Source: UBA1573 sp034005165
GTDB taxonomy: Bacteria; Pseudomonadota; Alphaproteobacteria; Micavibrionales; Micavibrionaceae
Assembly: GCA_034005165.1 (NCBI GenBank)
Contig: JAVEVE010000001.1
Coordinates: 62,001 to 126,000 of the forward strand
DNA: 64,000 nucleotides
Direction of reading: 5' to 3'
Below the pieces are notes generated by a model. It made no database searches. It was not told where the DNA came from and worked only from the letters and a program-made list of their open reading frames with translations. The position numbers and the translations under genes are program-made. Positions 8,824-17,770 of this stretch are shown here, piece after piece. Positions within the stretch are counted from its first letter, which is position 1; the number at the start of each line of letters is the position of its first letter.

Positions 8824-9894
8824 ATGAGTGCTAATTCTGAAATTCATAAGGCAGATTATTCCATCGTCATCATTGATTGTACAGAGCAGGAATATAACGG
8901 TGAGATAATTACCCTGAAACCAACGGGGGGCATCCCTCTTGTCGTGACCCATCTTGCCGAAGAGTTAGCGAGGGCGGGATGCAATGTCACTGTCGAAAAT
9001 AAAACGCCGGAAAATAAAATATACAAAAACGTCACTTGGGAAAATCGGAACAATCCTCAAGTCAAATCAGCCGACTTTGTTATCGCATGCAACGATGTCA
9101 AAATTTTCGATCAATCACCGTACAGACAAATGATCGAACAGGGCGCGATTCCAATTCTCTGGTTGCACAATCTATTTACATGGAAACGGGCTTGGAAAAA
9201 GAAGCGCATCGGTTCACTCTTCAGAAGAAAACCGGATGTTGTTTTCTTAAGCGAATATCATGCAAAGAATTGCGCTAAGTTTATGCCGTTAGGCATGAGG
9301 AGTATAATCCCTCACGGCGTCGGTCACGATTTTTTTGATATTCCACAAAGCTCAGAAAAAAGAATACCGCAGGCATTATTCCTGTCAAAAGCCTTTCGTG
9401 GGTTTTCTGAGGTTATGGCTCTCTGGGTCAAATCTGTGCACCCGTCTTGTCCTCAAGCAATCTTGAAAGCCTATATTGGAAAACAGGAAATCGGCAATTA
9501 CCCTTATACGGAAGAGCAGTTAAAATCGTACGGAATAGAAATCATGGACCGAGCCCCCCAGCCTGTACTGATGAAGGAAATGCAACAATCCTCTTGTTTG
9601 ATTTATCCAGGCCATAAAGACGAAACTTTTTGTAATGTAGCAGCCGAGTGTAGTGTGATGGGCTTGCCTGTTATTACAAAAGGAATTGGAGCATTGACCG
9701 AACGCGTGGCATCGGGAGGCGGTGTTCTTGCCCATAGTGATGCAGATATAGCCCAGGCAGTTATCCGCTGTATGACGGATTCTAAATATACAAAGTTGTT
9801 GTCTGATACAGCTTTTGCATCTAGGGACGAGTATCGCTGGGAGCGAAGAATTAACGAATGGTTAGGTCTCTTTGCCGAATTGAGACGTGGTTAG
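8824..9894 (+). CDS. Glycosyltransferase, GT-B fold (GT4-like)
   Basis: A 356-residue cytoplasmic protein, probably adding a sugar to LPS or another surface glycan. The N-terminal half begins with an IVIIDCTEQEYNG strand and a glycine stretch TGGIPLVVTHLAEEL, as in the acceptor-side loop of GT-B enzymes. The C-terminal half contains IPHGVGHDFF and a donor-site segment with ETFCNVAAECSVMGLPVI, which corresponds to the E-x7-E region of GT4 enzymes. The gene converges on an O-antigen-ligase-like gene and overlaps its 3' end by 33 bases. The substrate cannot be told from sequence. Confidence 0.8.
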   Translation: MSANSEIHKADYSIVIIDCTEQEYNGEIITLKPTGGIPLVVTHLAEELARAGCNVTVENKTPENKIYKNVTWENRNNPQVKSADFVIACNDVKIFDQSPYRQMIEQGAIPILWLHNLFTWKRAWKKKRIGSLFRRKPDVVFLSEYHAKNCAKFMPLGMRSIIPHGVGHDFFDIPQSSEKRIPQALFLSKAFRGFSEVMALWVKSVHPSCPQAILKAYIGKQEIGNYPYTEEQLKSYGIEIMDRAPQPVLMKEMQQSSCLIYPGHKDETFCNVAAECSVMGLPVITKGIGALTERVASGGGVLAHSDADIAQAVIRCMTDSKYTKLLSDTAFASRDEYRWERRINEWLGLFAELRRG

Positions 9895-11106
9895 ATATGT
9901 TGGGAGGCTGAGAAGCGTCATGGGAAACCAGAAAACAATCCAGGTTATTCCGAGGTTGGTATAATATCCTCCGAAGTCAACAAACCCCATCGCTGCGCCA
10001 ACACAGAGAAATATAAACGGGGCTGAGTCCTTGCTGCATCGTAACCGGATAAAAGCATAATAAAGACCAGCCAGTAATGTGACGATTTGCAGTACAAGCC
10101 CTGCGAACCCTGTATGGACAAGGGCGCTTAAATATACACTGTGGGGGTGGCTAACTTCATAGGTATGTCCGTCAATTTTAACAAGGTAAATAAACTTTGT
10201 GGCGATCCCGTGCCCTAAAACAGGCTTGTCCTGAAACAGGTCAATTGCTTGCTCCCAGATCTGGCTGCGCCCTGTTGTCCCTCTATTCTCGAAGTAGGAA
10301 TATCCGTTATAGACAAAAGCGCCTACGGACAAGATTATAGCGGAAGAGATATAAATGGTATTTTTTGTAAAAAATTTTCTGACAGATTCAGCGCTGAGTA
10401 TTGCGGCGGCTATTCCTGCTGCAACACAAGCAGCAAACGGTCCACGTGACTTGCTAAAGACGAGAATGGCAAAGGGAAGGGATATAAGAGCAATTTGATA
10501 CTGTGGTTTCAGTTTTTTATAAAAGTATAAATTATCCCTACAAAAAATCATGATCAAACAGACCAGGCCATAGAGAAGGCCGCAGAGAACCGGATTCTCG
10601 CCACGTCCCCAGCCGGACAATCTTACCCCGTCACTGATTTGTTCCCAATTGGTCAACAGGAGGCCTGCAGCAGTTATAATGCCGGCTCCTGCAAAGGCAG
10701 TTAAAGCCGCATACCAGTATTGAAAACTCATGCGGCATAAAATCAAAAACGGAATTAGAGAGAGAGGGAATAACAAGACCATTTTACTTCTTTGCAAAAG
10801 CTTATCCGGTGTAACTCCTTCTGACCAGAAAATGGAAGAAAAGTTAAGTGTGAAGAAGGCAACTAAAAGGCCAAAAACAGGTAAAGATAGATTTTTTAAA
10901 GATAGTAACTCTCTATTTCTCACCAGAAAGTACAGAAAGAAAGGTAATGCAGTATACATGACGTTTCTTTGGGCTGACGTTCCAAGAAAGAAGAATGATG
11001 CGAATATTAGTATGTAAAAAAAAGCGACAATATGGGAGAGGTTGATATGCGACTTCATGTCGTTCAAGTTCAGGCTATCGGATACGCGGGTAATAGAAAA
11101 AGGCAT
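9862..11106 (-). CDS. O-antigen ligase family membrane protein (Wzy_C domain)
   Basis: A 414-residue polytopic membrane protein with about ten hydrophobic segments. The Wzy_C/WaaL region has the pattern KSRGPFAACVAAG, then ENRGTTGRSQIWEQAI and DKPVLGHGIATKF, followed by SHPHSVYLSALVHTG, which carries the periplasmic His and Arg residues typical of lipid-linked glycan ligases. It could be an O-antigen ligase (WaaL) or a polymerase (Wzy); the two are hard to separate by sequence. The start is the first in-frame ATG; a second at residue 17 is possible. It overlaps the end of the glycosyltransferase on the other strand. Confidence 0.82.
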   Translation of the reverse strand: MPFSITRVSDSLNLNDMKSHINLSHIVAFFYILIFASFFFLGTSAQRNVMYTALPFFLYFLVRNRELLSLKNLSLPVFGLLVAFFTLNFSSIFWSEGVTPDKLLQRSKMVLLFPLSLIPFLILCRMSFQYWYAALTAFAGAGIITAAGLLLTNWEQISDGVRLSGWGRGENPVLCGLLYGLVCLIMIFCRDNLYFYKKLKPQYQIALISLPFAILVFSKSRGPFAACVAAGIAAAILSAESVRKFFTKNTIYISSAIILSVGAFVYNGYSYFENRGTTGRSQIWEQAIDLFQDKPVLGHGIATKFIYLVKIDGHTYEVSHPHSVYLSALVHTGFAGLVLQIVTLLAGLYYAFIRLRCSKDSAPFIFLCVGAAMGFVDFGGYYTNLGITWIVFWFPMTLLSLPTYLTTSQFGKET

Positions 11107-11251
11107 CTCTAATATCTTTACTCTCGATCAGGGCTAAGTGATATGAGGCGGATTTTAAGGGCTTCCCTTTTAAAAGCAAGGTTTAGGTCAAGAAGTATAC
11201 AGTGAAAAAACAAATATTGACATAATGTTTAATGAGGGGTATTTCCTTTCT

Positions 11252-12139
11252 ATGACTCATTTAAACGAAAAACTATTATCCATGATTGGCGAATTTCGCC
11301 AAATTGCAAATGACGAGCTGAAACCAAGATTCGGTCAGTTGCAGGATGCTCAAATCCACCAACATAGTGACGGAAGCCTTTACACAGAAGCTGATTTGCA
11401 ATCAGAGCGCCGTCTGATAGCGGCTGCCCATAAAATATATCCTGAAGCAATTTCCACTGGTGAAGAACAAATTTCCGAAGATCCGGTTGGATTTCTAAAC
11501 TATGCACAAGAACAGATTGTTTGGATATTTGATCCGATTGACGGGACGGGAGCCTTCAAAAACGGAGATTCTAGATACGGCATGATGGGGGCTTTGGTCG
11601 ATCATGGAAAGACAATCGCAGGGATTATATATACGCCTGAAAAAGACCTGATGATAGTATCTGAGAAAGATAAGGGCTGCTGGCTTTATCAAAACGGCAC
11701 TATAACAGAACCTGCACAATTGACCCTTACTCTTCGTCCGACAAGTTTAACGGACAAGGCTCGTATTGCCTTTGCGTGCAGAAATCAGGATGCCCGTTAT
11801 GAAGAAGTTCTTGCTAAGGGTGTTGTAGGATATCGCCCAAGAAATAACTCCAGCTATGATTATACCAGCCTCTTGCTAGGACAAATTGATACGAATTTCT
11901 ATAGTGAAGGTTATACAAACCAAGGTTTGGGAAAATGTCCTCCGTGGGATCATGCTGCGGGAGTGCTCTGTGTCACCGAGGCTGGGGGATATGCTGCCCT
12001 ACCATACGCAGAAGATGGGGTAGCCTATAATCCTCTAGCCTGTCATGACAGATTGTTGGTTTCTACCAATCGAGAACTCTTCTCTGCAGTCTATAAACAC
12101 ATCAGCACACGTGCCCTTGAGCTCCTATCTCCGCGATAG
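11252..12139 (+). CDS. Inositol monophosphatase family phosphatase
   Basis: Mg-dependent, lithium-sensitive type phosphatase fold. From the chosen start, Glu71 in STGEEQ and Asp94/Asp97 in IFDPIDGTGAF make the first metal site, and PPWDHAAGVLCVTEAGG holds the last metal-binding Asp. Substrates in this family include histidinol phosphate, inositol phosphate and 3'-phosphoadenosine 5'-phosphate; the sequence does not decide among them. The frame also has an ATG at 11225, but GAGGGG at 11234-11239 favours the ATG at 11252, although its spacing of 12 bases is long. Confidence 0.85.
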   Translation: MTHLNEKLLSMIGEFRQIANDELKPRFGQLQDAQIHQHSDGSLYTEADLQSERRLIAAAHKIYPEAISTGEEQISEDPVGFLNYAQEQIVWIFDPIDGTGAFKNGDSRYGMMGALVDHGKTIAGIIYTPEKDLMIVSEKDKGCWLYQNGTITEPAQLTLTLRPTSLTDKARIAFACRNQDARYEEVLAKGVVGYRPRNNSSYDYTSLLLGQIDTNFYSEGYTNQGLGKCPPWDHAAGVLCVTEAGGYAALPYAEDGVAYNPLACHDRLLVSTNRELFSAVYKHISTRALELLSPR

Positions 12140-12183
12140 AGGCAAGAAAACAAGGACAAGGACGCAAGCAAAGCTAGAACATA

Positions 12184-13689
12184 TCAGTTGAAATTCTTGT
12201 ATCTGGAATAAAGAGGTCTATCTTTTGCAGGCTCAGGTAGGAAGGATTCCTCCGTATACATGCTTCCGAGAGGGATAAGAGAGACAACGCGTCCGTACGG
12301 ATCTATCACTACAGAAATTCCGGTATTTGCCGAACGAACAACAGGAATTCCTTCTTCAATTGCACGATAAAGGGCTTGAGCCATGTGCTGGAATGGACCA
12401 GGAGATAATCCGTACCAACCGTCATTTGTGACATTGACAATCCATTGAGGGCGCTCAGGATTGTCCGTCGTTACGTGTCCCGGAAAAATTACTTCGTAAC
12501 AAACCAATGGGCTAAAAGGGGGCACCGAGTCAATCAAGGCAGTATGGGGGCCAGCGCCTTCAACAAAGCCTGTAAAGCTTGTTACAGAGCTAATCGGGAT
12601 ATATTTCTGGAAGGGAATATATTCCCCAAACGGAACAAGATGAAATTTATCAAACTGGTACACCATATCTGCATTTTGATTGATGGCAATCAGACTATTA
12701 TGCCACCCGTTTTTATCTCTTAATAATGCTCCTGTAAGTAAGTAAGTTTTTTCGGGGAAATGCCCTATAGCACCTTTAAGAGAGTCTTTACCTGCGTCGG
12801 CATCCAGATGATGATACGTAATGGCCGTTTCGGGCATAACGAGGATGCGAACTGTCTCCGGGTTCTTGCTATGAAGTTCAGAATCCCTCTTTAGAAGGTT
12901 AAGGGATGTTCTGAAATTATCCCACATAAGGCTATTATCCCATTTCTTGTCCTGCGGAATATTTGGCTGGACAAGCTGGATGATAACATCATCCCGATAT
13001 TGGGTCGGGTTATTTGATAAGCGTGCCAGCCCGAATATATAAAGGCCAAACATGAGTAAGATGGCTCCACAGAGTACGCTAACTTTTATGAATTTATTTG
13101 ATGACCCGGTAAATGCAAATCCCGGAGCGCTCATAATGAAAACAGTTAGGAATGTAAGTAAATAAATTCCTCCGATGGATAGGATTTGAAGCATAGGCAA
13201 ATGTCCTGTCCACGCCATCCCGAATAGGTTCCATGGGAATCCGGTAAGGATGTTTCCTCGTAGATACTCCACAGCCATAAAGGATATAAGAAAGACAATA
13301 TAGGAAAGGAATGTGCGCCCCGCACGTATCCAACGAGTAGCATAAGTTGCCAATCCATGAAAAAGAGCCAATCCAGCGGGTAGGCCGCACACAGCAAGCG
13401 GGTAAACCCATTGATACGGATTGCCATCCACGAGGAGGGCATTCCCGATCCAGTAAAGGCTGAAAAGAAAATATCCGAAACCGAAAGACCACCCGCAGAA
13501 AAAAGATTTCCACTTTGCCTCTTCCGAAAAGCTTGTGAATGTAACCCACAATAAGGATAGCGCTATTACCAGATTGTACCATAGATAAAGAGGCCCCATG
13601 GCTCCACCGCCTATTGCCCCCAAAAGGAAGACAAAGAAAAAACGTCCGAGAGTTGATGTCGGAAGAAGTTTTATACGCGATAGAAACAT
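12184..13689 (-). CDS. lnt: Apolipoprotein N-acyltransferase
   Basis: Adds the third acyl chain to the N-terminal cysteine of lipoproteins in the inner membrane. The 501 residues have an N-terminal block of hydrophobic helices (about 15-225) and a periplasmic nitrilase-like domain. The catalytic residues are visible: Glu287 in MPETAITY, Lys348 in FDKFHLVPFGEY and Cys397 in LVCYEVIFP. It is the last gene of the miaB-phoH-ybeY-corC-lnt operon and starts 12 bases after the corC-like gene ends, the usual alphaproteobacterial order. Confidence 0.97.
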   Translation of the reverse strand: MFLSRIKLLPTSTLGRFFFVFLLGAIGGGAMGPLYLWYNLVIALSLLWVTFTSFSEEAKWKSFFCGWSFGFGYFLFSLYWIGNALLVDGNPYQWVYPLAVCGLPAGLALFHGLATYATRWIRAGRTFLSYIVFLISFMAVEYLRGNILTGFPWNLFGMAWTGHLPMLQILSIGGIYLLTFLTVFIMSAPGFAFTGSSNKFIKVSVLCGAILLMFGLYIFGLARLSNNPTQYRDDVIIQLVQPNIPQDKKWDNSLMWDNFRTSLNLLKRDSELHSKNPETVRILVMPETAITYHHLDADAGKDSLKGAIGHFPEKTYLLTGALLRDKNGWHNSLIAINQNADMVYQFDKFHLVPFGEYIPFQKYIPISSVTSFTGFVEGAGPHTALIDSVPPFSPLVCYEVIFPGHVTTDNPERPQWIVNVTNDGWYGLSPGPFQHMAQALYRAIEEGIPVVRSANTGISVVIDPYGRVVSLIPLGSMYTEESFLPEPAKDRPLYSRYKNFN

Positions 13690-13701
13690 GGGAAGTCCTG
13701 A

Positions 13702-14658
13702 CTAGGTTGTTTCGTTCTGGCTTTGCCCGTCTGTATCCGGGGCAGATGGCTTCGGATGGCGGACCCTAATTCGTGTTACACGGCGTGGATCGGCATCCAT
13801 GATCTCGAAGACAAAGCCTGTATCTTCGTGAGTTATCACTTCTCCACGTGCAGGGACGCGCCCAGATATAGTAAAAATAAAACCGCCCAGAGTATCTGCA
13901 ACATCCCGTTCCTCTGCGCTGAGTATTTGGCCGAATTTTTCTTCAAAATCGGAAATCTCTATACGGGCATCAACAACAAAGCTGCCATCTTTTGCTTCAA
14001 CGATTTCGGGAATAATGCTTTTATCAAATTCATCCTGAACTTCGCCGATAATGCTGCTGACGACATCCCCGATCGTAACAAGTCCATCAATGCCGCCATA
14101 TTCATCAACCACAAAAACCATTTGTTGGCGGGTTTGACGCATCATCATCAACAGATCAAATACGGGCATGGCGGGAGAAACAACCGGAGCATCCCGAACC
14201 AGAGATTTAACTTCGATTTCCTTCTTGGTAATCAGGGCCTCGAAAACATCCTTGATATGAATAACGCCGACAATATCGTCAAGCGTTTCACGATAAACAG
14301 GAATCCTGACATGCTGTTTTTGCGCCAAAAGCCCAAGTAACTCATCAGCGGGCGTGGAAAGATCAATGGCAACAATATCAATACGCGGAACCATAACATC
14401 TTCTGCTGTGCGGTCGCGGAGTTCCAGAATATTGCTCAAGAGTTGAAGTTCGTGAGAGGCAGCGCTCTCCTTCGTTCCTTCCATAGAAGACATTTCTTCA
14501 ATGTATTCCTCAAGAACTTCACGGAGGGATTCATCATTTTCTGGCTTTGCTCCCAGAAGGTTTTTTAACCAAACAACAACACCGCCTGTACTAACGGGTT
14601 CATTAGGTTTAGACATATTCTGTCGGGAGGAGGAGTCTTTATCAGCTTCAGTTGGCAT
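13702..14658 (-). CDS. corC: CorC/TlyC-type CBS domain protein
   Basis: A 318-residue cytoplasmic protein with no membrane segment. It has a pair of CBS domains (from MVPRIDIVAIDL to about GLVTIGDVVSSIIGEVQDE) and a C-terminal CorC_HlyC domain. Proteins of this type are linked to Mg/Co efflux and are encoded between ybeY and lnt in many proteobacteria, as here. The biochemical role of the short form without the DUF21 membrane domain is not settled. The extreme N-terminus is hydrophilic and low in conservation. Confidence 0.9.
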   Translation of the reverse strand: MPTEADKDSSSRQNMSKPNEPVSTGGVVVWLKNLLGAKPENDESLREVLEEYIEEMSSMEGTKESAASHELQLLSNILELRDRTAEDVMVPRIDIVAIDLSTPADELLGLLAQKQHVRIPVYRETLDDIVGVIHIKDVFEALITKKEIEVKSLVRDAPVVSPAMPVFDLLMMMRQTRQQMVFVVDEYGGIDGLVTIGDVVSSIIGEVQDEFDKSIIPEIVEAKDGSFVVDARIEISDFEEKFGQILSAEERDVADTLGGFIFTISGRVPARGEVITHEDTGFVFEIMDADPRRVTRIRVRHPKPSAPDTDGQSQNETT

Positions 14659-14694
14659 TTTAAAAATTTAGTCCTTAATACTACCTGTAATTTA

Positions 14695-15189
14695 TTAAAG
14701 ATAAGGGTCAGGAATGTCCAGAGTTTTCAGAATTTTGACCTCTAAACTCTCCATTTCTTGTGCTTCTGCATCATCCATATGGTCATAGCCCAAAAGATGC
14801 AGAAACCCGTGGGTAATCATATGGCAAAAATGATCGTGAAGGCTCTTTTCTTGTTCAATAGCCTCACGCTGCACCGTTTCGAACGCTACAATAATATCGC
14901 CGACAGGAACCTCTCCGATTCCTTCCGGAATATCCGACATCCCATCCCAGTCAGGAAAGGACAAAACATTGGTCGGTTTGTCCTTATTACGGTGATCTTT
15001 ATTCAAAATACGGATGGCTGCATCATCAGTGAGGGTCACACTGATTTCAGGAATAATACCTTTGGGACGCTTTGGAACTTTAGACCATGCTGCACAAATA
15101 ACCTCTGAAACAAGTTTTTTGGCGCCCAGTCTGGATTTTCCCCATTGAGGGGCTTCAAAATAGATATGAACAATAGGTTCTGCGGACAT
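14695..15189 (-). CDS. ybeY: Endoribonuclease YbeY, 16S rRNA maturation factor
   Basis: Zinc-dependent single-strand endoribonuclease involved in 16S rRNA 3'-end maturation and ribosome quality control. The diagnostic zinc site HGFLHLLGYDH is complete (His127, His131, His137), and NVLSFPDWD precedes it in the normal place. At 164 residues the length is typical. It starts five bases after phoH ends, so the two are translated as a unit; PhoH and YbeY are a known functional pair. Confidence 0.96.
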   Translation of the reverse strand: MSAEPIVHIYFEAPQWGKSRLGAKKLVSEVICAAWSKVPKRPKGIIPEISVTLTDDAAIRILNKDHRNKDKPTNVLSFPDWDGMSDIPEGIGEVPVGDIIVAFETVQREAIEQEKSLHDHFCHMITHGFLHLLGYDHMDDAEAQEMESLEVKILKTLDIPDPYL

Positions 15190-15194
15190 ATTGC

Positions 15195-16214
15195 TTACTT
15201 GGCCTTCTTAGCGTCATAAGCATTCAGAATTTTTCCAACCAGTTTATGTCGGACAACATCGGCATTCTCAAACTGGATAAACGCAATTTCATCTATATTG
15301 TGAAGAATGCTCATAGATTCCTTAAGTCCTGAAACCTCACCTGAAACAAGATCAGTCTGACTCGGATCCCCGGTAATAATCATGCGGGAATTTTCCCCCA
15401 TACGGCTCAGAAACATTTTCATTTGGGTGGATGTTGTGTTTTGAGCTTCATCCAAAACTACGTATGCATGAGAAAGTGTACGGCCACGCATAAATGCAAG
15501 CGGCGCGATTTCAATTTCTCCGCGCTCAAGCATTTTTTCAACACGATCTGCCCCAAGAAAGTCATTGAGGGCATCGTAAATGGGGCGCAAGTAAGGATCA
15601 ATTTTTTCGCGCATATCACCCGGAAGAAACCCAAGTTTTTCACCTGCTTCAACAGCAGGGCGGCAGAAAATCAAACGCTCGATAATTCCCTTTTCGTACA
15701 TCTCAACGCCGACGGCAACGGCGAGATAAGTTTTCCCCGTTCCGGCAGGACCTACGCCGTAAACCATTTCTTTTGTTCGCAGGGCATCGACATAGGCTGC
15801 CTGATTTTTTGTACGCGGAGAAAGGGAGCGTCGTTTGGTATGAATGGCATTTTTGTCATCAAAGGCCGGAGATGTTCTGAGTGGTATAACAGGTTGATCG
15901 TTATCAGGCATGGACTTTTTCTTACCTCCATTGGAATGTTCAACAGTGGGATCTGGGTTAGTAAAGCGGATCATGGCATCAATATCGTCAGGTGCAATCA
16001 TGACAGGTTTCTTTTGGTGTGTAACGCGATCCCACAAAGATTGAATGATATGTTCTGCCAAGGCAACATCTGTAGCACTTCCGGAAATGAAGAGTGTGTT
16101 GCCGCGGTCCGCAATTTGAACCTGTAATGTCTTTTCGAGGTAAGATATGTTCGAATTATGCTCGCCATAAAGAAGAGGCAGCAGGGATAAGTCATGAAAT
16201 TCAAGAACGGAAAT
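15195..16214 (-). CDS. phoH: PhoH family ATPase, with a probable AUU start
   Basis: P-loop ATPase of the PhoH/YbeZ group, partner of YbeY in RNA metabolism. Walker A is GVGPAGTGKTYLAVAV and Walker B is YVVLDEAQN. An ATG/GTG/TTG-based call would begin at a TTG at 16061 (288 residues), but the frame stays open upstream to 16262 and this extension encodes the missing N-terminal domain: LEFHDLSLLPLLYGEHNSN and LQVQIADRGNTLFISG, as in full-length PhoH. No ATG, GTG or TTG lies in that extension. An ATT at 16214 sits seven bases after a perfect AAGGAG, giving about 339 residues, the family length. A frameshift sequencing error is the main alternative. Confidence 0.85.
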   Translation of the reverse strand: MSVLEFHDLSLLPLLYGEHNSNISYLEKTLQVQIADRGNTLFISGSATDVALAEHIIQSLWDRVTHQKKPVMIAPDDIDAMIRFTNPDPTVEHSNGGKKKSMPDNDQPVIPLRTSPAFDDKNAIHTKRRSLSPRTKNQAAYVDALRTKEMVYGVGPAGTGKTYLAVAVGVEMYEKGIIERLIFCRPAVEAGEKLGFLPGDMREKIDPYLRPIYDALNDFLGADRVEKMLERGEIEIAPLAFMRGRTLSHAYVVLDEAQNTTSTQMKMFLSRMGENSRMIITGDPSQTDLVSGEVSGLKESMSILHNIDEIAFIQFENADVVRHKLVGKILNAYDAKKAK

Positions 16215-16227
16215 GGCAAAACTCCTT
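16212..16227 (-). promoter_or_regulatory. Strong Shine-Dalgarno sequence placing an AUU start for phoH
   Basis: Minus-strand AAGGAG (16227-16222), seven-base spacer TTTTGCC, then ATT in the phoH frame. A TTG also lies in the spacer (16219), but its frame is not that of PhoH and leads to a short unrelated peptide. AUU starts are known in bacteria, the best example being infC, where the codon is used for regulation. Confidence 0.6.
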
Positions 16228-16304
16228 GGCTGGTTGACCTGATAATAATTATAGCACGATCAAGCCTAAAGGAAAACTAAACGAGTTCATTATTTTTCAG
16301 GAAG

Positions 16305-17690
16305 TTACGCGGCCAATTCATCGTCAGCAATCACAATTTTACCATGCAGCGCAGTATTTCCGGCACTGGTGACGTTGACCTCTGCAATTTGCCCGAACAG
16401 ACGATCCGGCGCCTCAACGTGAATGGCCTGGTTATGTTCTGTGCGACCGTGAAGGTGGCCTGGCTTGGTCTGGCGACCATCAAACAAAACTTTAACATTT
16501 TTTCCGATAAAGGATTGGTTGAAGGAACTCGCTTGTTCGCTCAGTAATGCCTGTAAGAGATGAAGGCGTTTGTCTTTGACATCTTCGCGAACTAGATTCT
16601 GCATGTTTGCCGCTGGCGTTCCGGGGCGTGGGGAGTACTTGAAAGAATAGGCGAGGCTATAGCCGACTTTTTCAACCAAATTCATAGTGTCATGAAAATC
16701 CTGATCTGTCTCTCCGGGGAAGCCAATAATAAAATCGGATGATAACGCGATATCGGGGCGAATATCGCGGAAACGTGCCAGAACATCCAGATAAGATTGA
16801 GCTGTGTGTTTTCTGTTCATGGCCTTGAGAATATTATCTGATCCGCTTTGGACTGGCAGATGAAGATAGGGCATCAGCTTTTCACAATCACGATGTGCGG
16901 TAATCAAATCATCCTGCATATCGCAAGGATGAGAGGTCGTATAGCGAATGCGTGCGAGGCCTTCAATGTCATTTAACTCGCGAATCAATTGGCCTAAGCC
17001 CCATGTCTTACCGTCAGTCCCTTCTCCGTGAAATGCATTGACGTTTTGCCCAAGCAGAGTGATATCGCGCGCGCCCGCGCCAACCAACCTTTTGGCTTCA
17101 TCCAGAATGGAAATAACAGATCGGGAATATTCTGAGCCGCGTGTATAGGGAACAACACAGAATGTGCAAAACTTGTCACAACCTTCCTGTACAGAGAGAA
17201 AGGCCGATGGTCCATTCACGCCATTCTCCTGTGGCAGCTTGTCGAATTTTTCTTCGGCGGGGAAGTCTGTGTTGATAATACGTTCTTTACCATACGCTCC
17301 GGTAATTTGGGCTATCATCTCTGGAAGTTGATGATAGGTTTGCGGACCGAAAACCAGATCGACATATCGTGCACGAGAGAGAATAACATCTCCCTCGGCT
17401 TGCGCCACACATCCTGCTACCGCAACAACCATTTTCTCGCCATTCTTCTCTTTGGCTTCTTTGTAAGGGCGAATACGACCCAAATCGGAGAAAACTTTGT
17501 CCGTTGCCTTTTCGCGAATATGGCAGGTGTTAAGAATTGCCATATCGGCGTCTTCATAAGTCTCTGTCGGCTCATATCCCAGAGGGCGCAAGATATCCTG
17601 CATGCGGCGCGTATCATAGCTGTTCATTTGGCAGCCATAGGTTTTGATAAAAAGCTTTTTCTTTTGCTGTGATGTGTCGTTATTGTTCAT
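16305..17690 (-). CDS. miaB: tRNA-2-methylthio-N6-dimethylallyladenosine synthase MiaB
   Basis: Radical-SAM methylthiotransferase that modifies A37 of tRNAs reading UNN codons. Two iron-sulfur clusters are readable: Cys20, Cys56 and Cys94 of the UPF0004 domain (KTYGCQMN, LNTCHIRE, VAGCVAQ) and the radical-SAM Cys171, Cys175 and Cys178 (EGCDKFCTFCVVPYTRG). A TRAM domain ends the 461-residue protein. It leads the minus-strand operon that continues with phoH; the gap to the phoH start is about 90 bases. Confidence 0.97.
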   Translation of the reverse strand: MNNNDTSQQKKKLFIKTYGCQMNSYDTRRMQDILRPLGYEPTETYEDADMAILNTCHIREKATDKVFSDLGRIRPYKEAKEKNGEKMVVAVAGCVAQAEGDVILSRARYVDLVFGPQTYHQLPEMIAQITGAYGKERIINTDFPAEEKFDKLPQENGVNGPSAFLSVQEGCDKFCTFCVVPYTRGSEYSRSVISILDEAKRLVGAGARDITLLGQNVNAFHGEGTDGKTWGLGQLIRELNDIEGLARIRYTTSHPCDMQDDLITAHRDCEKLMPYLHLPVQSGSDNILKAMNRKHTAQSYLDVLARFRDIRPDIALSSDFIIGFPGETDQDFHDTMNLVEKVGYSLAYSFKYSPRPGTPAANMQNLVREDVKDKRLHLLQALLSEQASSFNQSFIGKNVKVLFDGRQTKPGHLHGRTEHNQAIHVEAPDRLFGQIAEVNVTSAGNTALHGKIVIADDELAA

Positions 17691-17770
17691 AGCTTTCCCA
17701 TTCGGATTGACGGCCTGTTAAACCACGGCTAGAGTGCAAAAATCAATGAAAAATCACGGAATTTAGGACA

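Noticed and set aside
15998..16219. A frame starting at the TTG next to the phoH ribosome binding site
   Set aside because: It runs out of phase with phoH, encodes a peptide with no family features, and the conserved PhoH N-terminus is in the other frame.
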